From NCBI GenBank assembly GCA_017303455.1, contig JAFLBM010000017.1, forward strand, positions 1 through 64,000: 64,000 bases of DNA. Direction: 5' to 3'. Source of the stretch: Chitinophagales bacterium (GTDB taxonomy: Bacteria; Bacteroidota; Bacteroidia; Chitinophagales; Chitinophagaceae). The position numbers and the translations under genes are program-made. The notes below the pieces were generated by a model. It ran no database searches, had not been told where the DNA came from, and was given only the letters and a program-made list of their open reading frames with translations. Shown in pieces: positions 55,599-64,000 of this stretch (the first letter of the stretch is position 1; every line of letters starts with the position of its first letter).

Positions 55599-55634
55599 GC
55601 TCGCAGCTCACAGCTTACTGGCTCACAGCTCTAA
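55599..55634. repeat. Heptad-period tract, left flank of the S23 gene
   Basis: GCT recurs at 55599, 55606, 55613, 55621 and 55628 (7, 7, 8 and 7 bases). On the minus strand it reads AGCTGTGAGCTGCGAGC. It includes the parA stop codon (55625-55623) and is inverted relative to the tract at 55194-55222. Confidence 0.7.
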
Positions 55635-56426
55635 TATCCTCTCATCCTGTTTGATCTTCGTCATATCGTTTTTCTGAAGAATTTCTTTGGCAAGGTTCAG
55701 GTAGTTCATCGATCCTTTGCTGTTGGCATCGTATAAGATCACGGGTTTACCTACGCTGGGAGCTTCGCTTAACCGGGCATTCCGGTGAATGATGGTGCTG
55801 AAAACCATATCTTCAAAATGACGTCTTACCTCACTCACTACCTGGTTGCAGAGACGGAGACGGCCATCATACATGGTCATCAGGATACCTTCTATTACAA
55901 GAGCCGTATTCAGGCGGCTTTGAACGATCTTGATGGTGTTTAATAATTTACCCAATCCTTCCAGGGCAAAGAACTCGCATTGTACCGGCACTACTACCGA
56001 ATCAGCGGCAGTCAGTGCATTGACGGTTATCAAACCCAAAGAAGGAGAGCAGTCAATGATGATAAAATCATAATCTTCCCTTATTGCATCCAGCAGGTTC
56101 TTGAGCACCATTTCCCGGCTGGGATAGTTGATCATTTCAATTTCAGCACCCACCAGGTCAATATGCGAAGGAATAAGGTCGAGATTGGGAATATCGGTTT
56201 TCAGGATCACATCTTTGGCCCTGGTCTGATTTACCATACAGTCGTAGAGGCTCTGGGTCACATTGTGGAGATCAAATCCCACACCGGTAGTGCTGTTGGC
56301 CTGCGGATCGCCGTCCACCAGCAATGTTTTATATTCGAGTACGGCAAGACTGGCCGCCAGGTTAATAGCGGTGGTGGTCTTGCCCACACCTCCTTTCTGA
56401 TTTGCTACACCGATGATTCTTGCCAT
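55623..56426 (-). CDS. parA: Chromosome partitioning ATPase ParA
   Basis: 267 residues. The deviant Walker A motif is [17 protein letters not shown] (9-25), then [11 protein letters not shown] and [18 protein letters not shown]. It binds DNA nonspecifically as an ATP dimer and is displaced by ParB to move the origin. Its last codons (ERILEL, then stop) run into a heptad-period repeat, after which the S23 gene begins. It is divergent from the metallophosphoesterase gene. Confidence 0.97.
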   Translation of the reverse strand: MARIIGVANQKGGVGKTTTAINLAASLAVLEYKTLLVDGDPQANSTTGVGFDLHNVTQSLYDCMVNQTRAKDVILKTDIPNLDLIPSHIDLVGAEIEMINYPSREMVLKNLLDAIREDYDFIIIDCSPSLGLITVNALTAADSVVVPVQCEFFALEGLGKLLNTIKIVQSRLNTALVIEGILMTMYDGRLRLCNQVVSEVRRHFEDMVFSTIIHRNARLSEAPSVGKPVILYDANSKGSMNYLNLAKEILQKNDMTKIKQDERILEL

Positions 56427-56502
56427 TTTGCCGAAAACTACTTGGTAATGTTTAGTTGTTCGTGGTAAAATTGCCGACTGAAACTAAGAACTCAAAATTT
56501 AG

Positions 56503-56531
56503 TTTTGCCCAATTTTAACCATTGGGCAAAA
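56503..56531. promoter_or_regulatory. 10-bp perfect palindrome in the parA / metallophosphoesterase intergenic region
   Basis: TTTTGCCCAA (56503-56512) pairs with TTGGGCAAAA (56522-56531) around a 9-base centre. A second inverted repeat (CCGGG/CCCGG, 56551-56569) lies nearer the phosphoesterase start. Either could be an operator or RNA hairpin in this 158-base region. Confidence 0.55.
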
Positions 56532-56584
56532 ATAAGTGTTAAGCAAACAACCGGGTGTAAGCAGCCCGGCTTTAATTTTATTGT

Positions 56585-57835
56585 ATGCGTAATTCTCCCT
56601 TTTGGTGGATATTGATCGGTTTTATGCTGTTGTTGGATATTTACTGCTTCCAGGCGGTGAAAACTGTTTCGCATGCCGCCAGCGGGAGGATGCGGACCCT
56701 TATTTACAGCGCTTACTGGATCATTTCTATCGGTGCGATCGTAGTGCTTTTATTACTCCCGTACCTGCAATTTCAGCACCAGGCCCGGTTTATACGGACC
56801 ACTGTATTTGCCATTATTGCAGGAATATTCTTTGCCAAGCTGATCGCCGCTGTTTTTTTCCTTGTCGATGATATCAGGCGTTTGTTTCAATGGATTGCAA
56901 CCAAATTGTTTAAAAAGGGGAGTGTTGACGGGGTAGCCACAGAAGGCGAAGCTATTTCCCGTTCTGTTTTTCTGAGCTGGGCCGGGATGCTGTTTGGGGG
57001 TGGCCTTTTCGGCACTCTTATCTATGGCTTTGGCAATAAATATAATTACCAGTTAAAGCGTTTTCAATTGAACTATGCCAATCTCCCGGAGGTATTTAAA
57101 GGGCTGAAGATTGTCCACATTTCTGATATCCACTCGGGCAGCTTTACCGATAAAGCCGCCGTAGCAAAAGGCATTGAAAAGATCATGAATGAAAAGCCTG
57201 ATCTCATTCTTTTTACCGGCGACCTGGTGAACAATACGGCCGATGAAATGAAGGGCTATATGGATGTGTTTGACAAACTGGAAGCCCCCCTGGGAGTCTA
57301 CTCTACATTAGGCAACCATGATTACGGTGATTATGTGCAATGGGGCAGCCCGGAAGAAAAAAGGGCTAATCTGGAAGAACTCAAAAAGGTCCATGCCTCG
57401 CTGGGCTGGCGTTTACTGAACGACGAACATGTGCCTATTGAAAAAGATGGCCACCGGATCGGTTTATTGGGCGTGCAGAATATCAGCGGCCGGCAGAATT
57501 TCCATAGCTATGGCAGCCTTGAAAAAGCGTATGACGGTGCGGCAGCCTACCCTTTTAAAATATTAATGAGTCATGATCCTTCGCACTGGGAGTCGGAGGT
57601 AACAAAAGACTATAAAGACATTGACCTGGTGCTGTCCGGCCACACTCACGGAGCCCAGTTTGGCGTGGAGATACCGGGTTTCCGGTGGAGCCCCGTTCAG
57701 TATATGTATAAACAATGGGCGGGGTTATATGAAAAGGAAAACCAGAAATTATATGTGAACCGGGGCTTTGGTTTTATCGGTTACCCCGGGCGGGTAGGCA
57801 TTTTGCCGGAGATTACCGTTTTAGAGCTGACCTGA
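56585..57835 (+). CDS. Membrane-bound metallophosphoesterase (YkuE-like)
   Basis: 416 residues. Several membrane helices lie in residues 1-150 (ILIGFMLLLDIYCF; IISIGAIVVLLLLPYL; IAGIFFAKLIAAVFFL; about 140 more hydrophobic). The calcineurin-like catalytic domain (about 175-416) has HISDIHSG, LILFTGDLVNN, GNHDYGDY, MSHDPSHW and LSGHTHGAQFG, that is, all five metal-binding motifs. It probably hydrolyses phosphoesters such as lipid phosphates at the membrane; the substrate is unknown. Confidence 0.9.
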   Translation: MRNSPFWWILIGFMLLLDIYCFQAVKTVSHAASGRMRTLIYSAYWIISIGAIVVLLLLPYLQFQHQARFIRTTVFAIIAGIFFAKLIAAVFFLVDDIRRLFQWIATKLFKKGSVDGVATEGEAISRSVFLSWAGMLFGGGLFGTLIYGFGNKYNYQLKRFQLNYANLPEVFKGLKIVHISDIHSGSFTDKAAVAKGIEKIMNEKPDLILFTGDLVNNTADEMKGYMDVFDKLEAPLGVYSTLGNHDYGDYVQWGSPEEKRANLEELKKVHASLGWRLLNDEHVPIEKDGHRIGLLGVQNISGRQNFHSYGSLEKAYDGAAAYPFKILMSHDPSHWESEVTKDYKDIDLVLSGHTHGAQFGVEIPGFRWSPVQYMYKQWAGLYEKENQKLYVNRGFGFIGYPGRVGILPEITVLELT

Positions 57836-57862
57836 CCGGGATATCCTCCTGTCTTCTTCCAA

Positions 57863-57870
57863 TAATTTTG
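57863..57870 (+). promoter_or_regulatory. -7 promoter element of the gene at 57985
   Basis: TAATTTTG matches TAnnTTTG. A transcript would start near 57877, which excludes in-frame starts further upstream and leaves a ~105-base leader. Confidence 0.45.
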
Positions 57871-57984
57871 CGGCGGGTACGTTTACTACTTATTTGTTTG
57901 AGTATTAAACTTTTTTCTAAGCCGTTGGTCTTAAGCCAACCACTGAACAGGCCCGAACCTATGACCAAAAATTACCACTGCCCG

Positions 57985-59013
57985 ATGTTCAAACGATGGC
58001 TGATAGTACTGTTTTTTGCAGCGCTGGGGTCAACTGTGTATGCACAGAAAACCCCGGCTGATTCCCTTATGGTGACCGATGAAGACCTGCTACTGGCTGA
58101 TACGACCATTGATTATGACGAACTTTTCCAGGATTTTGAATCTTTTATGGACTCCATCCTGACCCCTAAAAGTTATTTTATGAGCAGCTTATCCATTGCC
58201 AGGGGCTATTTCAACTTTACCGGTAAGGACAATGCCTCTTTAGAAGCGACCCCAAAGCTGACGTATACCCCGATGCTGACCTGGTATCATAAGTCAGGCC
58301 TTGGGTTGAGTGCCACAGGTTATCTTGTTAACGACGAAAAGAATATGAACCTGTATCAATGGTCACTTACAGGGTCGTATGATTATTTAAAAAATAAGGA
58401 CCTGGCTACCGGCATTTCCTATACCCGCTATTTCGCCAAAGACTCTTTGCCTTTTTATACCTCGCCGCTTCGGAATGATTTGTATGCTTATTTTACCTAC
58501 CGCAAATCCTGGATCAGGCCCATGATAGCTCTTAGCTATGGATGGGGCAGCCGCTCGGAGTATGAAAAAAGGGAAGAGCTGATACAATCCTTACGTTTAC
58601 GACTTCGTGGCTATACTTATATCAATACTACAGAATCAGTCTCGGATTTTTCTATACTGACTTCTGTCCGTCATGATTTTTACTGGCTGGATGTTTTTAC
58701 TTACAATGATCATATCCGCTTTACCCCGCAGGTCAATTTCACCAGTGGTACACAAAAATTCGGTTTCAACCAGTCGTCCAGCACTTATGGAACCACGATC
58801 CGGAATGCGGCGAACGTCTTATACAGTTCAGAAAGTATTTACCTGGATGACCAGGTGAATTTTCAACCCCTTTCACTTTCCCTTTTCCTGCGGGGGGAAT
58901 ATTCAATCGGTAAATTCTTTATTCAACCCCAGTTCATGCTCGATTATTATTTTCCTGCAGAAAGCAAGAACCTGAGCACCCTGTTCTCCGTGAACATGGG
59001 ACTTGTCTTTTAA
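57985..59013 (+). CDS. Hypothetical outer-membrane beta-barrel protein
   Basis: 342 residues from the ATG at 57985, which opens a signal peptide (MFKRWLIVLFFAALGSTVYAQ). The ATG at 57961 and the upstream frame add a non-signal extension. The mature part alternates aromatic and hydrophobic residues in strand-like stretches (GLGLSATGYLV, DLYAYFTYRKSW) and ends STLFSVNMGLVF, with a terminal Phe as in outer-membrane barrels. No family name can be given. It follows the metallophosphoesterase gene and has its own -7 element. Confidence 0.7.
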   Translation: MFKRWLIVLFFAALGSTVYAQKTPADSLMVTDEDLLLADTTIDYDELFQDFESFMDSILTPKSYFMSSLSIARGYFNFTGKDNASLEATPKLTYTPMLTWYHKSGLGLSATGYLVNDEKNMNLYQWSLTGSYDYLKNKDLATGISYTRYFAKDSLPFYTSPLRNDLYAYFTYRKSWIRPMIALSYGWGSRSEYEKREELIQSLRLRLRGYTYINTTESVSDFSILTSVRHDFYWLDVFTYNDHIRFTPQVNFTSGTQKFGFNQSSSTYGTTIRNAANVLYSSESIYLDDQVNFQPLSLSLFLRGEYSIGKFFIQPQFMLDYYFPAESKNLSTLFSVNMGLVF

Positions 59014-59247
59014 AAGACCTATTACCTTCCAGTTACTGTTCTACTGGTTTCTTTTTGTTTTTCTTCACAGTCCGGCGGCAATAAAATGATTACGTTTTTT
59101 GTTTTTGTTAGTACAAAAGCAAGTTGTCGTTAATAGTATTTAACAGGCAGCAACGGTTACTGGCACTAAACTTGAAAATTTTCCTTGTCCCGTCCACCGA
59201 TACAATTCAGGATGACCGGGGAAATTTAAAAATCAAAAAACTTAATT

Positions 59248-59838
59248 ATGAAGACTAAACTTTTCCTTCCACTTGCAGCAGCTTTGCTTTTTTCGAACAT
59301 CGTGATGGCACAATTTCACCTCGGTATCAAAGCCGGTGCTAATGTGACCAAGGTTGATGGTAAATCGTTCAAAGACCAGTTCAGGTACGGTTATCATTTG
59401 GGTGGCTTTGCCGAAATTGGTTTTCCCGGCACCAAGCTCGGTATTCAGCCCGAAGTTTTGTTCAACCAGTATTCCACCCGGCTCGACAGTAATTATAAAG
59501 AACTGTATGAAAACGTATTCAACTCAGGGCAAAATGTAAAACTGAATTATATCTCCATCCCGATCCTGCTGAATTATAAACTCATCGGCAATTTCCTGAG
59601 TTTACAGGCAGGACCTCAATTTGGTATTTTGATCGATAACAGCAAAACGCTTTTGCAAAATGGTGGTGATGCCTTTAAAAAAGGAGATTTTGCACTGGTG
59701 GGTGGTGTGCAGATGAAATTAGCTTCATTGCGTGTTTCGGGACGCTATAATGTGGGATTGAATAATATCAGCGATATCGATAACCAGGACAAATGGAAGA
59801 ACCAGGGATTCCAGCTTTCTGTTGGATTAGCCCTATAA
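59248..59838 (+). CDS. Outer-membrane beta-barrel (porin-like, OMP_b-brl_2 type) protein
   Basis: 196 residues with a signal peptide (cleavage near NIVMAQ). FHLGIKAGANVTKVDG at the mature N-terminus and YISIPILLNYKL, LSLQAGPQFGILID are typical of the small barrel family PF13568. The role is unknown; such proteins are common in this phylum. It is preceded by 234 bases in which no other gene was seen and is followed by a strong terminator, so it is monocistronic. Confidence 0.85.
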   Translation: MKTKLFLPLAAALLFSNIVMAQFHLGIKAGANVTKVDGKSFKDQFRYGYHLGGFAEIGFPGTKLGIQPEVLFNQYSTRLDSNYKELYENVFNSGQNVKLNYISIPILLNYKLIGNFLSLQAGPQFGILIDNSKTLLQNGGDAFKKGDFALVGGVQMKLASLRVSGRYNVGLNNISDIDNQDKWKNQGFQLSVGLAL

Positions 59839-59862
59839 AGTAAATCTCATACCTCGTGAACC

Positions 59863-59893
59863 AGTCCCTTCCGGCAACGGAGGGGACTTTTTT
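59863..59893 (+). terminator. Intrinsic terminator after the porin-like gene
   Basis: AGTCCCTTCCG pairs with CGGAGGGGACT (one T-G pair) around GCAA, followed by TTTTTTG. Confidence 0.9.
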
Positions 59894-60041
59894 GTCAATC
59901 AACTGCCCCTCAGTTACATAGTTTGGCAGGTTTTATTTGGCAGGCATGAATCTTGGCAATACTGATTTCCCTATATACTTTTACCGCATCCGCTCTGCAA
60001 GGGTCGAACGGGTGACATAATGTCTAATTGAAAGATAACAC

Positions 60042-62447
60042 ATGAGTTTTGAAAAATTAATAATGAAGCCGGAAGATGATATGGACTTTTTGCCCATTAT
60101 CCCGCTGAACGAGAGTGACCAGGAAGACACGAATGGCATTGAAATACCCGCCGAAATTGCCTTATTACCCCTAAGGAATACGGTGCTTTTTCCCGGTGTC
60201 GTATTGCCGATAACCGTTGGAAGAGACAAAAGCATTAAAGCAGTAAATGATGCTTACAAAACCGACAAGCTGATTGGCGTGGTGGCACAAAAGGACAGCT
60301 CTGTAGAGGATCCGGCCATCAAGGATCTTGAGAATATTGGCACAGTTGCCAAGATCGTGAAACTGATCAAAATGCCGGATGGAGGCACCACGGTCATCAT
60401 CCAGGGCAAGAGCCGGTTCCTGGTAGAATCTGTATTTACAGAAGATCCTTATTTCAAAGCGAGGATCAAAAAAATAGAAGAGGAAGAGTCGCCCAAAGAT
60501 GCCGATTTTGATGCCTATGTTTCCACCATCAAGGACCTGGCAACGGAGATCATTCAATTGTCTCCTAATATTCCGACAGAGGCATCCATCATTCTCCGCA
60601 ATATTGAAAACCCTTCCTTCCTGATACATTTTGTATCCAGTAACCTGAACACTGACATCAAGGAAAAGCAACGATTACTGGAACTGAATCATATCCGGGA
60701 ACGGGCGGATGTGCTGATGCAGTTACTGCAAAAAGAATTACAGTTTGCCGAGCTGAAAAATAAAGTAACCACCAAAACAAGAACAGAACTTGATAAACAA
60801 CAAAGGGAATATTTCCTGCAGCAGCAATTAAAAAGCATCAAAGAAGAACTTGGTGGCGACAGTAATGTGCAGGAAGTAAAAGAGATGCTGAAAAAGGCAG
60901 AGACCAAGAAATGGCCGGTAGCTGCGAAAGAGATGTTCAAGAAAGGAGTGGAGAAGTTGGAAAGAATGCACCCCAGCACACCGGATTATTCGGTGGTGTA
61001 CAATCACCTCGACCTGATGCTGGAGCTGCCCTGGGAAGAATACACAGAAGATCATTATGACCTGAAGAAAGCCAAGAAAACACTGGATATTGATCATTAC
61101 GGGATGAACAAGATCAAGGAAAGGATACTGGAATACCTGGCCGTACTGAAACTGAAAGGCGATATGAAAAGCCCGATCCTTTGTTTTGTAGGCCCTCCCG
61201 GAATCGGAAAAACATCCTTAGGAAGAAGCATTGCTGCTGCTATCGGCAGAAAATATGTCCGGTTGAGCTTTGGTGGTTTGCATGATGAAAGTGAAATAAG
61301 AGGTCACCGGAAAACCTATATCGGGGCGATGCCGGGCCGGATCTTGCAATCCATCCGTAAAGTAAAATCTTCCAACCCGGTGATGATCCTGGACGAGATC
61401 GATAAGGTGGGTAATGATTTCCGGGGAGACCCTTCTTCTGCTTTGCTGGAAGTACTCGATCCGGAACAGAATCACACGTTCTATGATAATTACCTGGAAC
61501 TGGAGTATGACCTGAGTAAGGTATTATTTATCGCTACAGCGAATAATATCAACAATATTCAGCCGGCGTTAAGAGACCGGCTGGAGATCATTGATCTCAG
61601 TGGCTATGCGGTGGAAGAAAAAGTGGAAATTGCCAAACGCCATCTTTTCCCCAAGCAAAAAGACCTGCACGGGTTGAAGAACAGCAATTTTAAAATGAGT
61701 GATAAAGTGCTGGAGAAAGTGATACAGGATTATACAAGAGAGAGTGGTGTGCGGGAACTGGATCGCCAGTTAGCTTCCATTATGCGTTACCAGGCCAAAC
61801 AACTGGCCATGAAAGATAAGCTGAAAGCAACACTGACAGCAGAGGATATAGAAAAAATCCTCGGTAAGCCAAGGTATAGTAATGATATCTATAAAACGGC
61901 GAATATGCCGGGAGTGGCTGTAGGCCTTGCCTGGACCTATGTCGGAGGTGATATACTATTTATCGAAACCAGCCTGAGTGATGGAAAAGGGGAACTGCGC
62001 CTGACAGGTAACCTGGGTAATGTGATGAAAGAAAGTGCCAGCACTGCATTGACCTATTTGCAATCCAATGCCAAAAAATATGGCATTGATCAGAAATTGT
62101 TTGAAAAAAAGAATTTGCATATCCATGTTCCGGAAGGAGCAGTGCCAAAAGACGGGCCGAGTGCCGGTATCACGATGATGACTGCCATAGCATCTGCCCT
62201 GACCGGAAAAAAAGTAAAACCTTTCCTGGCTATGACCGGAGAAATAACGCTGCGGGGACAGGTATTACCGGTAGGTGGAATCAAAGAGAAAGTGCTGGCG
62301 GCCAAGAGGGCCGGTTTAAAAGAAATCATTCTTTGCTGGCAAAACGAAAAGGATGTGCAGGAGATTGAATCCGAATTCATCAAAGGGATAAAATTTCACT
62401 ATGTAAAAACGATGAGCCAGGTGATAGAGCTGGCTTTAGTTGGATAA
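60042..62447 (+). CDS. lon: ATP-dependent protease Lon (endopeptidase La)
   Basis: 801 residues. An N-terminal substrate-binding domain (starting ALLPLRNTVLFPGVVLPI, about 40-240) is followed by a coiled region, the AAA+ module (GPPGIGKTSLG; Walker B VMILDEIDK) and the protease domain. The catalytic Ser is in KDGPSAGITM and the Lys in GGIKEKVLAAKRAG. It degrades misfolded and regulatory proteins in the cytoplasm. The leader (59894-60041) has no clear heat-shock operator. A terminator closes the gene. Confidence 0.97.
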   Translation: MSFEKLIMKPEDDMDFLPIIPLNESDQEDTNGIEIPAEIALLPLRNTVLFPGVVLPITVGRDKSIKAVNDAYKTDKLIGVVAQKDSSVEDPAIKDLENIGTVAKIVKLIKMPDGGTTVIIQGKSRFLVESVFTEDPYFKARIKKIEEEESPKDADFDAYVSTIKDLATEIIQLSPNIPTEASIILRNIENPSFLIHFVSSNLNTDIKEKQRLLELNHIRERADVLMQLLQKELQFAELKNKVTTKTRTELDKQQREYFLQQQLKSIKEELGGDSNVQEVKEMLKKAETKKWPVAAKEMFKKGVEKLERMHPSTPDYSVVYNHLDLMLELPWEEYTEDHYDLKKAKKTLDIDHYGMNKIKERILEYLAVLKLKGDMKSPILCFVGPPGIGKTSLGRSIAAAIGRKYVRLSFGGLHDESEIRGHRKTYIGAMPGRILQSIRKVKSSNPVMILDEIDKVGNDFRGDPSSALLEVLDPEQNHTFYDNYLELEYDLSKVLFIATANNINNIQPALRDRLEIIDLSGYAVEEKVEIAKRHLFPKQKDLHGLKNSNFKMSDKVLEKVIQDYTRESGVRELDRQLASIMRYQAKQLAMKDKLKATLTAEDIEKILGKPRYSNDIYKTANMPGVAVGLAWTYVGGDILFIETSLSDGKGELRLTGNLGNVMKESASTALTYLQSNAKKYGIDQKLFEKKNLHIHVPEGAVPKDGPSAGITMMTAIASALTGKKVKPFLAMTGEITLRGQVLPVGGIKEKVLAAKRAGLKEIILCWQNEKDVQEIESEFIKGIKFHYVKTMSQVIELALVG

Positions 62448-62542
62448 AAAAATCAACTCAGTCAACCAACTTCATTTTTTGTTGTTATTTCTTTATCATT
62501 TCATGTTGGTTGTTTAAAAGTTGCCCGTATCAACGGGACGCT

Positions 62543-62578
62543 AAAATCCTCCCCGGTTGCAGGGGAGGATTTTCTTTT
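62543..62578 (+). terminator. Intrinsic terminator of lon
   Basis: AATCCTCCCC pairs with GGGGAGGATT around GGTTGCA, followed by TTCTTTT. A TTG at 62557 in its loop is therefore unlikely to be the start of porQ. Confidence 0.88.
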
Positions 62579-62601
62579 CAAAGGCTTATTTTCGTAGCCT
62601 C

Positions 62602-63663
62602 TTGCGTTTCCGGTTGATCATATTAGCTTTTTTGTTTGTTGCTAAGGTATCTGCCCAGACATTGGGCGGTAACTCGGTGTTTAACTTTTTGAAGCTTTCT
62701 AATACCCCACAGTTAACAGCATTGGGAGGAATCAATGTATCGCAGCCTTCCAATGATGTCGGACTGGCCTTTAACAATCCGTCATTACTGAAGCCCTACA
62801 TGCATACGCAAATGAATGCCGTATTCAACAGCTTCTATGCCGGCATCAATGCGTATCACCTGTCATTGGGTTACCGGAACGAAAAACTGAATACAAATTT
62901 TATGTGGGGACTGCATTACCTGAATTATGGTAACACGCAACAAACAGATCCTGCAGGAAACCTGCTGGGGAGTTTTCGCCCTACCGATTGGGTGATGCAG
63001 GTAGCAGCATCCCGCAGTTATATGGAAAAATGGAATTATGGGGCGACAATAAAATTCATTAGTTCCAATTACGGCCCGTACCGTTCCAACGGGCTGGCAA
63101 TGGATGTCGGGCTCCTGTATAGTGATACGGCTAAATTGTTTTCAGCCTCCCTGGTAGCCAAAAATATGGGAACCCAGTTGAAAAAATATGACGGCACAGA
63201 CCCGGATGATCTTCCTTTTGACCTGCAAATAGGGTTAACGAAGCGACTGGAGCATGCGCCTTTTAGTTTTTCAGTCACAGCACAGCGTTTGCACCAGTTT
63301 AATATCAGCTATAACGATACCACATTTAATAATGAGAATGGGTTTCCTAATGGAAGTAATAACAAATTTTCCTTTGATAAATTATTCCGGCATTTTGTAT
63401 TTGCCAGCACTATTCATTTAGGAGAGAAAGTGGAAGTGCAGTTGGGCTACAATCATCTTCGCAGGAAGGAACTCAGCATCGGGCAGGGAGGGAATGGATT
63501 AAACGGTTTTTCCATGGGATTGGGTGTTTTGCTGAATAAGTTGAATATCCGTTTTGCCCGTACCAATTACCAGAATAATACGGCGTTCAACCAGTTGGGA
63601 CTGAACATGAAGCTGAATGAATATTTCGGACTGGGCAAATTCGGCAAACGAATCGGCTGGTAA
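62602..63663 (+). CDS. porQ: Type IX secretion system protein PorQ
   Basis: 353 residues. The start is taken as the TTG at 62602, which gives a signal peptide (MRFRLIILAFLFVAKVSAQ); no ATG is available. TATTTTCG, a near match to the -7 element, ends eight bases before it. The mature part starts LGGNSVFNFLKLSNTPQL and has the ALGGINVSQP segment and barrel-like strands of PorQ/PorV-type outer-membrane proteins. PorQ helps attach T9SS cargo at the surface; the subtilase at 9466 has the matching sorting domain. The assignment to PorQ is from sequence pattern. Confidence 0.87.
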   Translation: MRFRLIILAFLFVAKVSAQTLGGNSVFNFLKLSNTPQLTALGGINVSQPSNDVGLAFNNPSLLKPYMHTQMNAVFNSFYAGINAYHLSLGYRNEKLNTNFMWGLHYLNYGNTQQTDPAGNLLGSFRPTDWVMQVAASRSYMEKWNYGATIKFISSNYGPYRSNGLAMDVGLLYSDTAKLFSASLVAKNMGTQLKKYDGTDPDDLPFDLQIGLTKRLEHAPFSFSVTAQRLHQFNISYNDTTFNNENGFPNGSNNKFSFDKLFRHFVFASTIHLGEKVEVQLGYNHLRRKELSIGQGGNGLNGFSMGLGVLLNKLNIRFARTNYQNNTAFNQLGLNMKLNEYFGLGKFGKRIGW

Positions 63664-63674
63664 CAGCCTTCTTT

Positions 63675-64000
63675 TTATACTAATGCCGTTTCTTTTTCTT
63701 CCTTAAATGCCTCTCTTGGTTTTAGCCCAAGTAATTGGAACATGAGATTATCCTCATCAAAAGAAGGGTTAGGTGTAGTCAGTAATTTATCGCCTGCAAA
63801 AATAGAATTGGCACCGGCCATAAAACACAGCGCCTGTTCGGCTACAGACATATCATTTCTTCCGGCACTTAATCTTACCATCGCTTTTGGCATTAGTATT
63901 CTTGCGGTGGCGATCATACGCACCATATCCCAAATATCCACTTTCTTGTTATTAGCTAATGGCGTACCTGCAACGGGAACCAATGCATTAATGGGTACAC
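63675..64000 (-). CDS. bioB: Biotin synthase, C-terminal part (partial)
   Basis: The last ~108 residues of BioB; the N-terminal part with the radical-SAM cysteines lies beyond the window. The stretch [33 protein letters not shown] (with the iron-sulfur Arg) and [20 protein letters not shown] is characteristic. BioB inserts sulfur into dethiobiotin. The frame stays open to base 64000. It is convergent with porQ, 11 bases apart. Confidence 0.95.
   Translation of the reverse strand, partial: VPINALVPVAGTPLANNKKVDIWDMVRMIATARILMPKAMVRLSAGRNDMSVAEQALCFMAGANSIFAGDKLLTTPNPSFDEDNLMFQLLGLKPREAFKEEKETALV

Noticed and set aside
57868..57984. Upstream start at 57868 for the outer-membrane protein
   Set aside because: It overlaps the -7 element, so it would lie before the transcript start, and it would put 39 residues before a good signal peptide.
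59900..60041. Sigma-54 promoter for lon (repeated TTTGGCAGG)
   Set aside because: The GG and GC pairs are not at the required 10-base spacing in any combination I tried.

Overview
The window is a chromosomal segment of a member of the Bacteroidota, most likely Chitinophagaceae or a close relative. Evidence for this: several genes are preceded by the phylum-specific -7 promoter element TAnnTTTG instead of a -35/-10 pair; start codons generally lack Shine-Dalgarno sequences; type IX secretion is represented by PorQ and by a subtilase with a C-terminal sorting domain; there is a TonB plug-domain protein, a DUF5683 protein and many M14 peptidases and lipoproteins typical of the phylum. Species cannot be named from the sequence alone.

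Layout. 1-591: 3' end of a 23S rRNA gene, a spacer and a 5S rRNA with terminator. 626-17537: core genes (MFS transporter, M14 peptidase, rpsT, the sucAB pair of 2-oxoglutarate dehydrogenase, an RsmB-type methyltransferase, a secreted subtilase, mnmA, and the divergent oxyR/katG peroxide-defence pair). 17549-21421: a variable islet with DUF1801 genes, a phosphatase-like gene, secreted hypothetical proteins, a complete RAYT (REP-associated tyrosine transposase) element with stacked right ends, and an internally deleted derivative that sits in a truncated DUF1801 copy. 21557-30986: M14 peptidase, ssb, and a run of secreted or Tat-type sugar/oxidoreductase genes. 31118-38324: aspartate kinase, two separate genes for SusC-like N-terminal modules, and an AT-rich four-gene signalling cassette whose histidine kinase carries what looks like a degenerate LytM/M23 sensor domain. 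38449-48051: queA, a giant TraB/GumN protein, a fused oligopeptide ABC ATPase, a catalytically gutted IS200-type transposase beside an array of palindromes, AMP nucleosidase, a frameshifted HsdR-N gene and a DUF3788 pseudogene. 48063-64000: a NarL-type regulator with two paralogous TPR kinases downstream of dapB, the parA/parB locus interrupted by a four-helix-bundle (S23) gene, a metallophosphoesterase, outer-membrane proteins, lon, porQ and the C-terminal part of bioB.

The most unusual signal is a class of degenerate tracts with a 7-base period (units such as AGYNNNG or ATTNGTA) at five places. One lies in the 23S-5S spacer, one overlaps the end of mnmA, a pair lies as inverted arms inside the ABC-ATPase linker, and two flank the S23 gene between parA and parB as inverted arms. 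The last arrangement resembles the intervening sequences known from 23S rRNA genes, here placed in a protein operon. No tRNA gene, CRISPR array or prophage was seen.
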